Source of the DNA: Streptomyces diastatochromogenes
GTDB lineage: Bacteria > Actinomycetota > Actinomycetes > Streptomycetales > Streptomycetaceae
Assembly (NCBI GenBank): GCA_001550305.1
Contig: LRTP01001046.1
Location: 1 to 34,572, forward strand
Length of the DNA: 34,572 bases
Reading direction: 5' to 3'
Numbering within the stretch: position 1 is the stretch's first letter; every line of letters starts with the position of its first letter. The translations under genes and the position numbers were made by a program. Under the pieces are notes generated by a model. It had not been told where the DNA came from and did not search any database. It worked only from the letters and a program-made list of their open reading frames with translations. Positions 1 through 7,080 of this stretch are shown here, piece by piece.

Positions 1-1
1 C

Positions 2-157
2 GGCCAGCAGGGCGGCGGCGGAGCTCCCGCGGAGGACCCCTGGGCGACCAGTGCTCCTGCCGGTGGCAACCAGGGCGGCGGCGGTGGCGGCTGGGGTGGA
101 AACTCCGGCGGCTCCGGCGGCTCTGGCGGCGGCTACTCGGACGAGCCCCCCTTCTAG
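2..157 (+). CDS. ssb: Single-stranded DNA-binding protein SSB, C-terminal part (truncated by window start)
   Basis: Only the last 51 codons are visible, ending in TAG at 155-157. The sequence is a Gly/Gln/Ser-rich flexible linker that ends in an acidic tip, SDEPPF. This is the usual SSB tail, which recruits replication and repair partners while the missing N-terminal OB fold holds single-stranded DNA. The gene lies 57 bp upstream of rpsR, matching the conserved rpsF-ssb-rpsR-rplI operon of actinobacteria. The OB fold is outside the window, so the call rests on the tail and the gene order. A second SSB paralogue is possible elsewhere in the genome and cannot be judged here. Confidence 0.9.
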   Translation, partial: GQQGGGGAPAEDPWATSAPAGGNQGGGGGGWGGNSGGSGGSGGGYSDEPPF

Positions 158-202
158 GCCCCCGGGCCGAGGGTGGGCCGTACCCCCACTTCTTGATCAC
201 AC

Positions 203-208
203 AGGAGA
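203..208 (+). promoter_or_regulatory. Ribosome-binding site of rpsR
   Basis: AGGAGA lies six bases before the ATG at 215. It is a strong Shine-Dalgarno sequence and fixes the rpsR start against an overlapping ATG in another frame at 193. Confidence 0.75.
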
Positions 209-214
209 TACACC

Positions 215-451
215 ATGGCGAAGCCGCCTGTGCGCAAGCCGAAGAAGAAGGTCTGCGCTTTCTGCAAGGACAAGGTCACGTACGTGGACTACAAGGACAC
301 GAACATGCTGCGGAAGTTCATTTCCGACCGCGGCAAGATCCGTGCCCGCCGCGTGACCGGCAACTGCACGCAGCACCAGCGTGACGTCGCCACGGCCGTG
401 AAGAACAGCCGTGAGATGGCGCTGCTGCCCTACACCTCCACCGCGCGATAA
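215..451 (+). CDS. rpsR: 30S ribosomal protein S18 (zinc-ribbon form)
   Basis: This 78-residue protein is full length for bS18, a small-subunit platform protein that contacts S6 and the central domain of 16S rRNA. The conserved core is present, including the YKD segment and the basic stretch around residues 39-47. Cys14 and Cys17 (CxxC), Cys51 and His54 form a likely CxxC...CxxH zinc site, so this is the cysteine-containing (C+) form. Streptomyces often carry a second, zinc-free S18 controlled by Zur, used when zinc is short; no such copy is in this window. The gene sits between ssb and rplI in the classic operon, 18 bp before rplI. Confidence 0.97.
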   Translation: MAKPPVRKPKKKVCAFCKDKVTYVDYKDTNMLRKFISDRGKIRARRVTGNCTQHQRDVATAVKNSREMALLPYTSTAR

Positions 452-469
452 GGGAAGGGTGACCGACTA

Positions 470-916
470 ATGAAGATCATCCTCACCCACGAGGTCTCCG
501 GCCTCGGTGCCGCGGGCGACGTCGTCGACGTCAAGGACGGTTACGCTCGCAACTACCTGATCCCGCGGAACTTTGCGATCCGCTGGACCAAGGGTGGCGA
601 GAAGGACGTCGAGCAGATCCGTCGTGCTCGCAAGATCCACGAGATCGCGACCATCGAGCAGGCCAACGAGATCAAGGCCCGCCTCGAAGGCGTGAAGGTC
701 CGTCTGGCCGTCCGCTCCGGCGACGCCGGTCGTCTCTTCGGTTCCGTCACCCCGGCCGACATCGCTTCGGCGATCAAGGCTTCCGGTGGCCCCGAGGTCG
801 ACAAGCGCCGCATCGAGCTGGGCTCGCCGATCAAGACCCTGGGCGCCCACGAGACGTCCGTGCGTCTGCACCCCGAGGTTGCCGCCAAGGTCAACATCGA
901 GGTCGTCGCGGCCTGA
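470..916 (+). CDS. rplI: 50S ribosomal protein L9
   Basis: The 148-residue product is normal length for bL9, the elongated protein that anchors near the base of the L1 stalk and limits frameshifting. The N-terminal domain has the family signature: [13 protein letters not shown], then [13 protein letters not shown] at about residues 23-35. A long helix rich in charged residues and a C-terminal RNA-binding domain ending in NIEVVAA follow. The ATG at 470 is preceded by GGAAGGG at 453-459. It is the last gene of the ssb-rpsR-rplI operon, with a strong terminator 24 bp after its stop. Confidence 0.97.
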   Translation: MKIILTHEVSGLGAAGDVVDVKDGYARNYLIPRNFAIRWTKGGEKDVEQIRRARKIHEIATIEQANEIKARLEGVKVRLAVRSGDAGRLFGSVTPADIASAIKASGGPEVDKRRIELGSPIKTLGAHETSVRLHPEVAAKVNIEVVAA

Positions 917-940
917 CCGCTGCGCTCGGCATAGCTGAGA

Positions 941-972
941 GAAGGGCCGTACCCAGCTGGGTACGGCCCTTC
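941..972 (+). terminator. Strong terminator after rplI
   Basis: A perfect 14-bp stem pairs 941-954 (GAAGGGCCGTACCC) with 959-972 around the tetraloop AGCT. The loop is self-complementary, so all 32 bases form one palindrome. TTCGTTCG follows. It ends the ribosomal-protein operon and, being symmetrical, could also stop transcripts arriving from the convergent MATE gene. Confidence 0.88.
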
Positions 973-1010
973 TTCGTTCGGCAGGGGCGAGTTCGTTCGG
1001 CCGGGGCGAG
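973..1010 (+). repeat. 19-bp tandem duplication between the terminator and parS
   Basis: TTCGTTCGGCAGGGGCGAG at 973-991 is followed at once by the same 19 bases at 992-1010 with one change (A to C). It directly abuts the rplI terminator and ends nine bases before the first parS site. No function is evident. Confidence 0.7.
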
Positions 1011-1019
1011 CTGCTCTGT

Positions 1020-1033
1020 GTTTCACGTGAAAC
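1020..1033. promoter_or_regulatory. parS: parS site 1 (perfect)
   Basis: GTTTCACGTGAAAC is a perfect 14-bp palindrome, identical to the ParB-binding parS sequence known from Streptomyces. It lies in the non-coding gap between rplI and the convergent MATE gene. ParB nucleates here and spreads to build the origin-proximal partition complex moved by ParA during sporulation. Confidence 0.93.
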
Positions 1034-1115
1034 GGGGCCGAGGGCGACAGCGATGGCGTGGGCGACGGCCTGGACGAGGGGCACGGCCAGGTCGGGATGG
1101 CCGGCCGGGCTGCCC

Positions 1116-1129
1116 GTTTCACGTGAAAC
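1116..1129. promoter_or_regulatory. parS: parS site 2 (perfect)
   Basis: This second perfect GTTTCACGTGAAAC lies 96 bp from site 1 and 15 bp past the stop of the MATE gene. It makes a closely spaced pair in the convergent intergenic gap. Confidence 0.93.
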
Positions 1130-1144
1130 GGGCACTGTGCTGGT

Positions 1145-2488
1145 TCAGCGCGTCGCGCCCGTGACAATCCAACGTCCCGAGTGGGAGCGCAGCCACAGGG
1201 TCAGCATCCTCACCGTCATCATCAGCGCCATCGCTCCCCAGAGCGCGGTGAGCCCGCCTCCGAGTGTGGGCACCAGCAGTGCGACGGGAGCGAAGAGCGC
1301 CAGGGTGAGCAGCATGGCCCACGCCAGGTAGGGCCCGTCCCCCGCGCCCATCAGGACTCCGTCCAGGACGAAGACGACGCCGCTGATCGGTTGAGAGACG
1401 GCCACCAGAACCAGTGCGGGAAGCGCCGTGTTCTGGACGGCCGAGTCGCTGGTGAACAGGGGAAGGAAGATCGGGCGGGCGGCGATCACCAGCAGGCCGA
1501 GGACGACACCGGAAGCGATGCCCCACTGGACCATGCGACGGCAGGCCTCGCGAGCACCTTGAGCGTCGTTCGCACCGAGATGGCGTCCGATGATGGCCTG
1601 TCCGGCGATGGCGATCGCGTCGAGCGCGAAGGCGAGCAGACTCCACAGGGACAGGATGATCTGGTGTGCGGCCATGTCGGCGTCGCCGAGCCGTGCGGCG
1701 ACAGCGGTGGCGATCATGAGGATCGTCCTGAGCGACAGCGTGCGTACGAGCAGGGGTGCACCGGCCTGAGCGCAGGCCCGTATCCCGGCGGCGTCCGGTC
1801 GCAGCGAGGCCCCGTGCTTACGGGCTCCGCGGACGACGACGAACAGATACACCGCGGCCATACCGAACTGGGCGATGACGGTGCCCCAGGCGGATCCGGC
1901 GATACCCAGTCCGGCGCCGTAGACGAGACCCACGTTGAGCGCGGCGTTGGCGACGAAGCCCCCGACGGCGACATAGAGGGGGGTCTTCGTGTCCTGCAGT
2001 CCGCGCAGGACACCGGTGGACGCGAGCACGATGAGCATCGCGGGGATACCGAGCGAGGAGATGCGCAGATAGGTCGTCGCGTAGGGGGCCGCGGTGTGCG
2101 AGGCGCCGAAGAGCTCCACGAGGGCGGGTGCCGTGGGCAGGACCACGGCTATGACGACCGCGCCGAGCAGCAGCGCGAGCCAGATGCCGTCCATGCCCTG
2201 GCGTATCGCGGCCCGCAGATCACCGGCGCCGACCCGTCGGGCGACGGCGGCGGTGGTGGCGTACGCGAGGAAGACGAAGACACTGACGGCGGTCGTGAGG
2301 AGGGCGGAGGCGACACCGAGGCCGGCCAGTTGCGCGGTGCCGAGGTGTCCGACGATGGCGCTGTCGGCCATCACGAAAAGAGGCTCGGCGACGAGTGCGC
2401 CGAAGGCCGGAACGGCCAGCGCGACGATCTCTCGGTCGTGCCGGCGTCGGGCGGCCTCGGGTGCCGGGGGAGCCTGTGTCATGGGCAC
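1145..2488 (-). CDS. MATE-family efflux transporter (DinF-like)
   Basis: The product is about 447 residues, the normal size for a MATE transporter with 12 membrane segments in two six-helix halves. Recognisable stretches include the N-terminal VALAVPAFGALVAEPLFVMADSAIVGHLG region, here cited only by its start near residue 23, and the repeated second half after about residue 235. MATE proteins export cationic drugs or metabolites in exchange for Na+ or H+; this subgroup resembles DinF/NorM. The substrate cannot be read from sequence. Start choice is uncertain: GGAAGA (complement of 2497-2502) fits a GTG at 2488 or TTG at 2491 better than the ATG at 2482. It is convergent with rplI and divergent from dnaB. 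Confidence 0.9.
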   Translation of the reverse strand: MPMTQAPPAPEAARRRHDREIVALAVPAFGALVAEPLFVMADSAIVGHLGTAQLAGLGVASALLTTAVSVFVFLAYATTAAVARRVGAGDLRAAIRQGMDGIWLALLLGAVVIAVVLPTAPALVELFGASHTAAPYATTYLRISSLGIPAMLIVLASTGVLRGLQDTKTPLYVAVGGFVANAALNVGLVYGAGLGIAGSAWGTVIAQFGMAAVYLFVVVRGARKHGASLRPDAAGIRACAQAGAPLLVRTLSLRTILMIATAVAARLGDADMAAHQIILSLWSLLAFALDAIAIAGQAIIGRHLGANDAQGAREACRRMVQWGIASGVVLGLLVIAARPIFLPLFTSDSAVQNTALPALVLVAVSQPISGVVFVLDGVLMGAGDGPYLAWAMLLTLALFAPVALLVPTLGGGLTALWGAMALMMTVRMLTLWLRSHSGRWIVTGATR

Positions 2489-2670
2489 CAATCTAATCTT
2501 CCACAGGTAAGAGATGCAACGTGATAGTGACCATTACCTGTGCTTCCGTCGGGCGTGTCGCCGTGTACCGTTTGCAGCGATCTTTGTCCGACCGGGAAAG
2601 TTTTTCTTCTGCACAGCCGGTGGATGGTTAACAAGCAGGTCAGGGCGGTTTCTCTCGAGTGGTTGAGGGC

Positions 2671-2759
2671 TTGTTCACAGGCCTGTCCACCGGGTCGTGC
2701 ACAGGTTTTGTGGAGTTCTCCACAGCATCCGGGCCGTCGTCCACATGGCCTGTGGATAA
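2671..2759. promoter_or_regulatory. Cluster of DnaA boxes upstream of dnaB
   Basis: Within 89 bp there are six sequences close to the Streptomyces DnaA box TT(G/A)TCCACA. TGTGGATAA at 2751-2759 is a perfect TTATCCACA on the minus strand. TTGTTCACA (2671-2679), TTCTCCACA (2716-2724) and TCGTCCACA (2737-2745) have one mismatch each. Sites at 2683-2691 and 2695-2703 have two. The perfect box ends five bases before a likely -35 element. The cluster could let DnaA control dnaB, or titrate DnaA away from oriC. Confidence 0.8.
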
Positions 2760-2764
2760 CCAGA

Positions 2765-2793
2765 TTGGCTGTCGGTCCCCGCGGGCCTACCGT
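2765..2793 (+). promoter_or_regulatory. Likely dnaB promoter
   Basis: TTGGCT (2765-2770) and TACCGT (2788-2793) are separated by 17 bp, a good fit to housekeeping Streptomyces promoters. They lie directly downstream of the DnaA boxes and about 150 bp before the dnaB start. This is inferred from consensus only. The rest of the 2489-2941 gap holds no convincing gene. Confidence 0.5.
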
Positions 2794-2925
2794 GGTGCGG
2801 CGCCCGCTCTCCTTTCTGCCTTCGGAAACCTCGCAAAACCGACACGTCAGAACCGGAGTTGGGCCTCTTAGTTGTCAGTGCCGTGCCGTAGAAATAAGGG
2901 GCATGGCTAGGTCCGCTCGGCGGAC

Positions 2926-2934
2926 GGGAGGAGG
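2926..2934 (+). promoter_or_regulatory. Ribosome-binding site deciding the dnaB start
   Basis: GGGAGGAGG lies seven bases before the GTG at 2942. It is far stronger than anything before the in-frame ATG at 2903, and so favours the GTG start. Confidence 0.75.
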
Positions 2935-2941
2935 TGGCTCG

Positions 2942-4417
2942 GTGAGTATTTCCGAGCCCTTGGACGACCCGTGGGCCGACAGCGGTCCCAGTGATCGTCT
3001 GCCCGCTTCCCGCCGAGGCCGCGAGGGTGGCCGGGGCCGCGACGAACAGCACGACCGGGACCGGGACAACGGGCCGTGGGAAGGCGGAGGTTCCTCCTTC
3101 GAGCGCGTACCTCCCCAGGACCTCGACGCCGAGCAGTCCGTTCTCGGTGGCATGCTCCTGTCCAAGGACGCCATCGCCGACGTCGTCGAGGTCATCAAGG
3201 GCCACGACTTCTACCGGCCCGCGCACGAGACCATCTACACCGCGATCCTCGATCTGTACGCGAAGGGCGAGCCGGCCGACCCGATCACGGTCGCAGCCGA
3301 GCTCACCAAGCGGGGTGAGATCACCAAGGTCGGTGGTGCCTCGTATCTGCACACCCTCGTCCAGACGGTCCCCACGGCGGCGAACGCCGAGTACTACGCG
3401 GAGATCGTGCATGAGCGCGCGGTCCTGCGCCGCCTGGTCGAGGCCGGTACGCGCATCACACAGATGGGATACGCGGCCGACGGCGACGTGGACGAGATCG
3501 TCAACACCGCCCAGGCCGAGATCTACGCGGTCACGGAGCAGCGCACCACCGAGGACTACCTGCCGCTGGGCGACATCATGGAGGGCGCGCTCGACGAGAT
3601 CGAGGCGATCGGTTCACGGTCGGGCGAGATGACCGGCGTGCCGACGGGCTTCACCGACCTGGACTCGCTCACGAACGGTCTGCACCCGGGCCAGATGATC
3701 ATCATCGCGGCTCGTCCCGCCATGGGTAAGTCGACGCTGGCGCTGGACTTCGCGCGGGCCTGTTCGATCAAGCACAACATGCCCAGCGTGATCTTCTCGC
3801 TCGAAATGGGGCGCAACGAGATCGCGATGCGTCTGCTGTCGGCCGAAGCCCGCGTGGCCCTGCACCACATGAGATCCGGCACGATGACCGACGAGGACTG
3901 GACACGGCTCGCGCGCCGGATGCCCGACGTCTCGGCCGCACCGCTCTACATCGACGACTCCCCGAACCTGTCCATGATGGAGATCCGCGCCAAGTGCCGG
4001 CGCCTCAAGCAGCGCGCCGATCTGAAGCTCGTCGTCATCGACTATCTGCAACTGATGCAGTCGGGCGGCAAGCGGTCCGAGAGCCGGCAGCAGGAGGTCT
4101 CCGACATGTCGCGAAACCTGAAGCTGCTGGCCAAGGAGCTGGAGCTGCCGGTGATCGCGCTGTCGCAGCTCAACCGTGGTCCCGAACAGCGCACGGACAA
4201 GAAGCCCATGGTCTCCGACCTGCGTGAATCCGGATCGATCGAGCAGGACGCGGACATGGTGATCCTGCTGCACCGCGAGGACGCCTACGAGAAGGAGTCA
4301 CCGCGCGCGGGCGAGGCGGACATCATCGTCGGCAAGCACCGTAACGGCCCGACGGCCACGATCACCGTGGCCTTCCAGGGCCACTACTCGCGCTTCGTGG
4401 ACATGGCACAGACCTGA
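2942..4417 (+). CDS. dnaB: Replicative DNA helicase DnaB
   Basis: From the GTG at 2942 the product is 491 residues, typical for actinobacterial DnaB, the hexameric helicase that unwinds DNA ahead of the replication fork. A hydrophilic, Arg/Asp/Gly-rich leader of about 55 residues precedes the N-terminal domain, which starts near VPPQDLDAEQSVLGGML. The RecA-like motor domain has Walker A at about 257-265 (ARPAMGKST), the Walker B region LKLVVIDYLQLM, and the SQLNRG and DLRESGSIEQDADMV motifs. No intein interrupts it. An in-frame ATG at 2903 would add 13 residues but lacks a good ribosome site. The upstream DnaA boxes suggest control tied to replication initiation. Confidence 0.96.
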   Translation: MSISEPLDDPWADSGPSDRLPASRRGREGGRGRDEQHDRDRDNGPWEGGGSSFERVPPQDLDAEQSVLGGMLLSKDAIADVVEVIKGHDFYRPAHETIYTAILDLYAKGEPADPITVAAELTKRGEITKVGGASYLHTLVQTVPTAANAEYYAEIVHERAVLRRLVEAGTRITQMGYAADGDVDEIVNTAQAEIYAVTEQRTTEDYLPLGDIMEGALDEIEAIGSRSGEMTGVPTGFTDLDSLTNGLHPGQMIIIAARPAMGKSTLALDFARACSIKHNMPSVIFSLEMGRNEIAMRLLSAEARVALHHMRSGTMTDEDWTRLARRMPDVSAAPLYIDDSPNLSMMEIRAKCRRLKQRADLKLVVIDYLQLMQSGGKRSESRQQEVSDMSRNLKLLAKELELPVIALSQLNRGPEQRTDKKPMVSDLRESGSIEQDADMVILLHREDAYEKESPRAGEADIIVGKHRNGPTATITVAFQGHYSRFVDMAQT

Positions 4418-4508
4418 TCCACCCTCCTGGGCGCGGTGCGGGAGACATGCGCCCGGTCTTCGGGGAAATGCACTCGACGTGCGGTGCCGGGCCGGGTGGA
4501 CTGAGGGC

Positions 4509-5894
4509 ATGACGACACCCCAGGAAAAGCTTCTTCCCGGCACGCGCCGGGCTCTGTTGCACCGCATCGCCGCCGCTCAGGCCGAGGGACGGGCGCCGTC
4601 GCTGGTCGCGGCGGTCGTCCGAGGCGGGGAGCCGGTGTGGCACGGGTCGCGCACCTCGGTGGACGGGCACGGACCGGACGAGAACGTGCAGTACCGGATC
4701 GGTTCGATCACCAAGACCTTCACGGCCGTGCTGGTGCTGCGGCTGCGCGACGAGGGACTGCTCGACCTGGGGGATCCGCTGGAGAAGCATCTTCCGGGCA
4801 CCGGTGCGGGGGAGGCCACCATCGCCCAGCTCCTCGCGCACACCGCCGGGTTGGCGGCCGAGACGCCCGGCCCCTGGTGGGAACGCACACCCGGTTCGCT
4901 GCGCCCCGAGCTCTCCGACGTGCTCGGTGAGCAGCCCTTCCTGCATCCGGCGGGGCGGCTGCATCACTACTCGAACCCCGGCTACACCTTGCTGGGCGCA
5001 CTGATCGAGGAACTCCGGGGAGTTCCCTGGGAAGAGGCCCTGCGGCGCGAGGTGCTCGACCCGTTGGGCCTGCACCGCACGAGTGGGCAGCCACAGGCGC
5101 CCCATGCGGGTGGCTGGGCCGTGCATCCGTGGGCGGACGCCATGATGCCGGAGCCCGCCGAGGACCTCGGCCGGATGGCTCCGGCCGGGCAACTGTGGTC
5201 CACCACGGGGGACTTGGCGCGCTTCGCCGTCTTCCTGGCCGCGGGGCACGCGGCGGTGCTCAGCGCGGAGTCCCTGCGGGAGATGCGTACGCCCGCGGCC
5301 CCCTTGGAGGCCGATCAGCTCGCCTCGGGGGACTCCTACGGGCTGGGACTGCAGGTGCTGCATCGGTCGGGCCGCATCCTGGTGGGTCACTCGGGGTCGT
5401 TGCCAGGCTTCCTCGCGGCGCTCGCGATCGGTGGGGAGGACGACGTGGCGGCGGTGGTGCTGTCCAACTGCACCTCCGGTCCGCGGGTGCTGACCGTGGC
5501 CACCGATCTCGTACGGATCGTCGCCGAGGCCGAGCCGCGCATTCCCGAGCCATGGCGTCCGGCCGCCGAAGTCGATCAGTCCGTCCTGGAGTTGGCCGGC
5601 CCCTGGTACTGGGGCACCCAGGCGTGCGCGCTTCGTCTGAGGGCCGACGGCATGGTCGAGCTGGGCCCACTGGCCGGGGGTGGCCGCGGTTCGCGCTTCC
5701 GGGCGAACGGTGACGGGACCTGGACGGGACTCGACGGCTACTACATGGGGGAGCCGCTACGGGCCGTACGGCGCCCTGACGGGTCCCTGAGCCACCTCGA
5801 CCTCGGTTCGTTCGTCTTCACGCGTCAGCCGTACGACGAGGGCGCTCCTGTGCCGGGTGGAGTGGACCCCGAGGGCTGGCGAGGGATTCAGTAG
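4509..5894 (+). CDS. Serine hydrolase of the class C beta-lactamase / PBP4* type
   Basis: This 461-residue protein has the three active-site motifs of the beta-lactamase/transpeptidase-like superfamily: Ser66-Ile-Thr-Lys69 (SxxK), Tyr154-Ser-Asn156 (YxN) and His294-Ser-Gly296 in place of KTG. Such proteins are D-amino-acid peptidases, esterases or lactamases, and the exact substrate cannot be read from the motifs. No signal peptide or membrane segment is visible, so it is probably cytoplasmic, which argues against a true secreted lactamase. The C-terminal ~110 residues look like an added beta-rich domain. I chose the ATG at 4509; GGGTGGA lies about seven bases upstream. An upstream in-frame start at 4479 is less likely. 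Confidence 0.88.
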   Translation: MTTPQEKLLPGTRRALLHRIAAAQAEGRAPSLVAAVVRGGEPVWHGSRTSVDGHGPDENVQYRIGSITKTFTAVLVLRLRDEGLLDLGDPLEKHLPGTGAGEATIAQLLAHTAGLAAETPGPWWERTPGSLRPELSDVLGEQPFLHPAGRLHHYSNPGYTLLGALIEELRGVPWEEALRREVLDPLGLHRTSGQPQAPHAGGWAVHPWADAMMPEPAEDLGRMAPAGQLWSTTGDLARFAVFLAAGHAAVLSAESLREMRTPAAPLEADQLASGDSYGLGLQVLHRSGRILVGHSGSLPGFLAALAIGGEDDVAAVVLSNCTSGPRVLTVATDLVRIVAEAEPRIPEPWRPAAEVDQSVLELAGPWYWGTQACALRLRADGMVELGPLAGGGRGSRFRANGDGTWTGLDGYYMGEPLRAVRRPDGSLSHLDLGSFVFTRQPYDEGAPVPGGVDPEGWRGIQ

Positions 5895-5910
5895 CCGCTG
5901 TCATGCGGGC

Positions 5911-5940
5911 GGGGGTCTGTTTCACGTGAAACGGACCCCC
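5911..5940. terminator. Convergent terminator hairpin with a parS core
   Basis: GGGGGTC (5911-5917) pairs with GACCCCC (5934-5940). Between them is the fully self-complementary parS palindrome (5919-5932), so only a T/G position breaks a 15-bp-per-arm structure. It sits between two convergent stops (5894 and 5957), where a bidirectional terminator is expected. There is no clear U-tract, as is common in Streptomyces. Confidence 0.7.
5919..5932. promoter_or_regulatory. parS: parS site 3 (perfect, inside a hairpin)
   Basis: A perfect GTTTCACGTGAAAC lies 25 bp after the serine hydrolase stop and 24 bp before the end of the convergent acetyltransferase gene. It forms the centre of the hairpin at 5911-5940. 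Confidence 0.93.
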
Positions 5941-5956
5941 GGCGCACACAGGTGGC

Positions 5957-6409
5957 TCAGAGCGCCAGCTTGAAGCCCACGTGTGAGGCCGTGAAGCCGA
6001 GCCGCTCGTAGAAGCGGTGGGCGTCAGTGCGGGTGGCGTCGGAGGTCAGCTCGACCAACTGGCATCCCTGGCGCCGGGATTCCTCGATCGCCCACTCGAT
6101 GAACCGGGTGCCGAGACCGCTGCCGCGCTCGTCGGAGTGGATGCGCACGCCCTCGATGAGGGCGCGGGTCGAGCCCTTGCGGGACAGCCCGGGAAGGACC
6201 GTGAGCTGCAGGGTGCCGACGACGCGTCCCTCGCGCACCGCGACCACCAGGTGCTGATTCGGGTCGGCGCTCAATCGCTCCAGCGCGGCCAGGTAGGGGG
6301 TCAGGTCGTCGGGTGACTCCCGCTGGGCGCCGAGCGGATCATCGGCGAGCATCGCGACGATGGCGGGGACATCGTCCGAAGCTGCCGGTCGAATCTCAAG
6401 ATCTCCCAT
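5957..6409 (-). CDS. GNAT-family N-acetyltransferase
   Basis: The 150-residue protein starts at the ATG MGDLEIRPA and has a single GNAT fold. Motif A, the acetyl-CoA pyrophosphate loop, is ERGSGLGTRF, followed by a helix and then the C-terminal DAHRFYERLGF signature. GNAT enzymes transfer acetyl from acetyl-CoA to an amine; the substrate here is unknown. An in-frame GTG at 6451 would add 14 residues. No Shine-Dalgarno is visible, but TACGCT lies at -12 to -7 from the ATG, which would suit a leaderless message. It is convergent with the serine hydrolase and shares the parS-containing terminator. Confidence 0.88.
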   Translation of the reverse strand: MGDLEIRPAASDDVPAIVAMLADDPLGAQRESPDDLTPYLAALERLSADPNQHLVVAVREGRVVGTLQLTVLPGLSRKGSTRALIEGVRIHSDERGSGLGTRFIEWAIEESRRQGCQLVELTSDATRTDAHRFYERLGFTASHVGFKLAL

Positions 6410-6480
6410 GGCCACAGCGTATCCAGGCACCTGTACGCGCTGTGTGGACACCCGGCAGGGGGACGGGAGGTCGTCCCTGC

Positions 6481-6939
6481 CTATGCGGACACACTCGCCG
6501 ACTCCACGACGCGGACCAGTGGGGCCAGTTCGGGGGACTTGGCCGCTTCGTCGAGCGCCTCGCGCAGGGCGGTGTCATTGGTGGGCCGTGCCTCTTCGAG
6601 GAGCTTGAGGCCGGCCTCGCTGACATTCGTGTAGATGCCGCGGCGGTCGGTCGGGCACAGATAGCGGGCAAGCAGACCACGGTCCTCGAGCCGGGTGACG
6701 AGCCGTGTGGTGGCGCTCTGACTGAGCACGACCGCGTCCGCGACCTGCTTCATCTGCAAGTGACCACCTTCGCCGTCGTGCTGGCGGCTGAGCACGTCGA
6801 GCAGGGAGTACTCCCTCACGCTGAGGTCGTGCTTGGTCTGCAGGGCGCGCTCGATGTGGGCCTCGATCCTCCCGTGCAGTAGGGAGAGGGCGCACCACCC
6901 CTGAGCAAGGGCGGTGAGCGCGGGGTCCGTGGCTGTCAT
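6481..6939 (-). CDS. MarR-family transcriptional regulator
   Basis: This 152-residue protein has the MarR winged-helix layout: dimer helices at both ends, the recognition region QMKQVADAVVLSQSATTRLVTRLEDRG, and the wing with the DxR motif in PTDRRGIYTNVSEAG. MarR proteins repress neighbouring genes and release DNA on binding small aromatic ligands or on oxidation. GGAGGAA lies eight bases before the ATG at 6939 and rules out longer upstream starts. It is divergent from an MFS transporter across 141 bp containing nested inverted repeats, so it very probably controls that transporter and itself. Confidence 0.92.
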   Translation of the reverse strand: MTATDPALTALAQGWCALSLLHGRIEAHIERALQTKHDLSVREYSLLDVLSRQHDGEGGHLQMKQVADAVVLSQSATTRLVTRLEDRGLLARYLCPTDRRGIYTNVSEAGLKLLEEARPTNDTALREALDEAAKSPELAPLVRVVESASVSA

Positions 6940-6989
6940 GGCGTGTTCCTCCGTCCCGGAGCGGCTGACACCAGGGTAGAGCACGAGCG

Positions 6990-7032
6990 CAATAGTCCTC
7001 TCTTGCACTTAACCCGCGTGTGCAACTATTGT
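6990..7032. promoter_or_regulatory. Nested inverted repeats and promoter between marR-like and MFS genes
   Basis: CAATAGT (6990-6996) pairs with ACTATTG (7025-7031), and inside it TTGCAC (7003-7008) pairs with GTGCAA (7020-7025). TTGCAC and TATTGT (7027-7032) are 18 bp apart and can act as -35 and -10 for the MFS gene. Repressor bound to these repeats would block that promoter. This is a strong candidate operator for the MarR protein, inferred from position and symmetry. Confidence 0.6.
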
Positions 7033-7080
7033 GAACGCACGCAAAGCGCTCCTGCAATCGTTTGGGAAGGTGTCCCCACC

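Noticed and set aside
2540..2941. Extension of dnaB upstream to 2540
   Set aside because: The added residues show no DnaB similarity and cover the DnaA boxes and promoter. A strong ribosome site points to GTG 2942.
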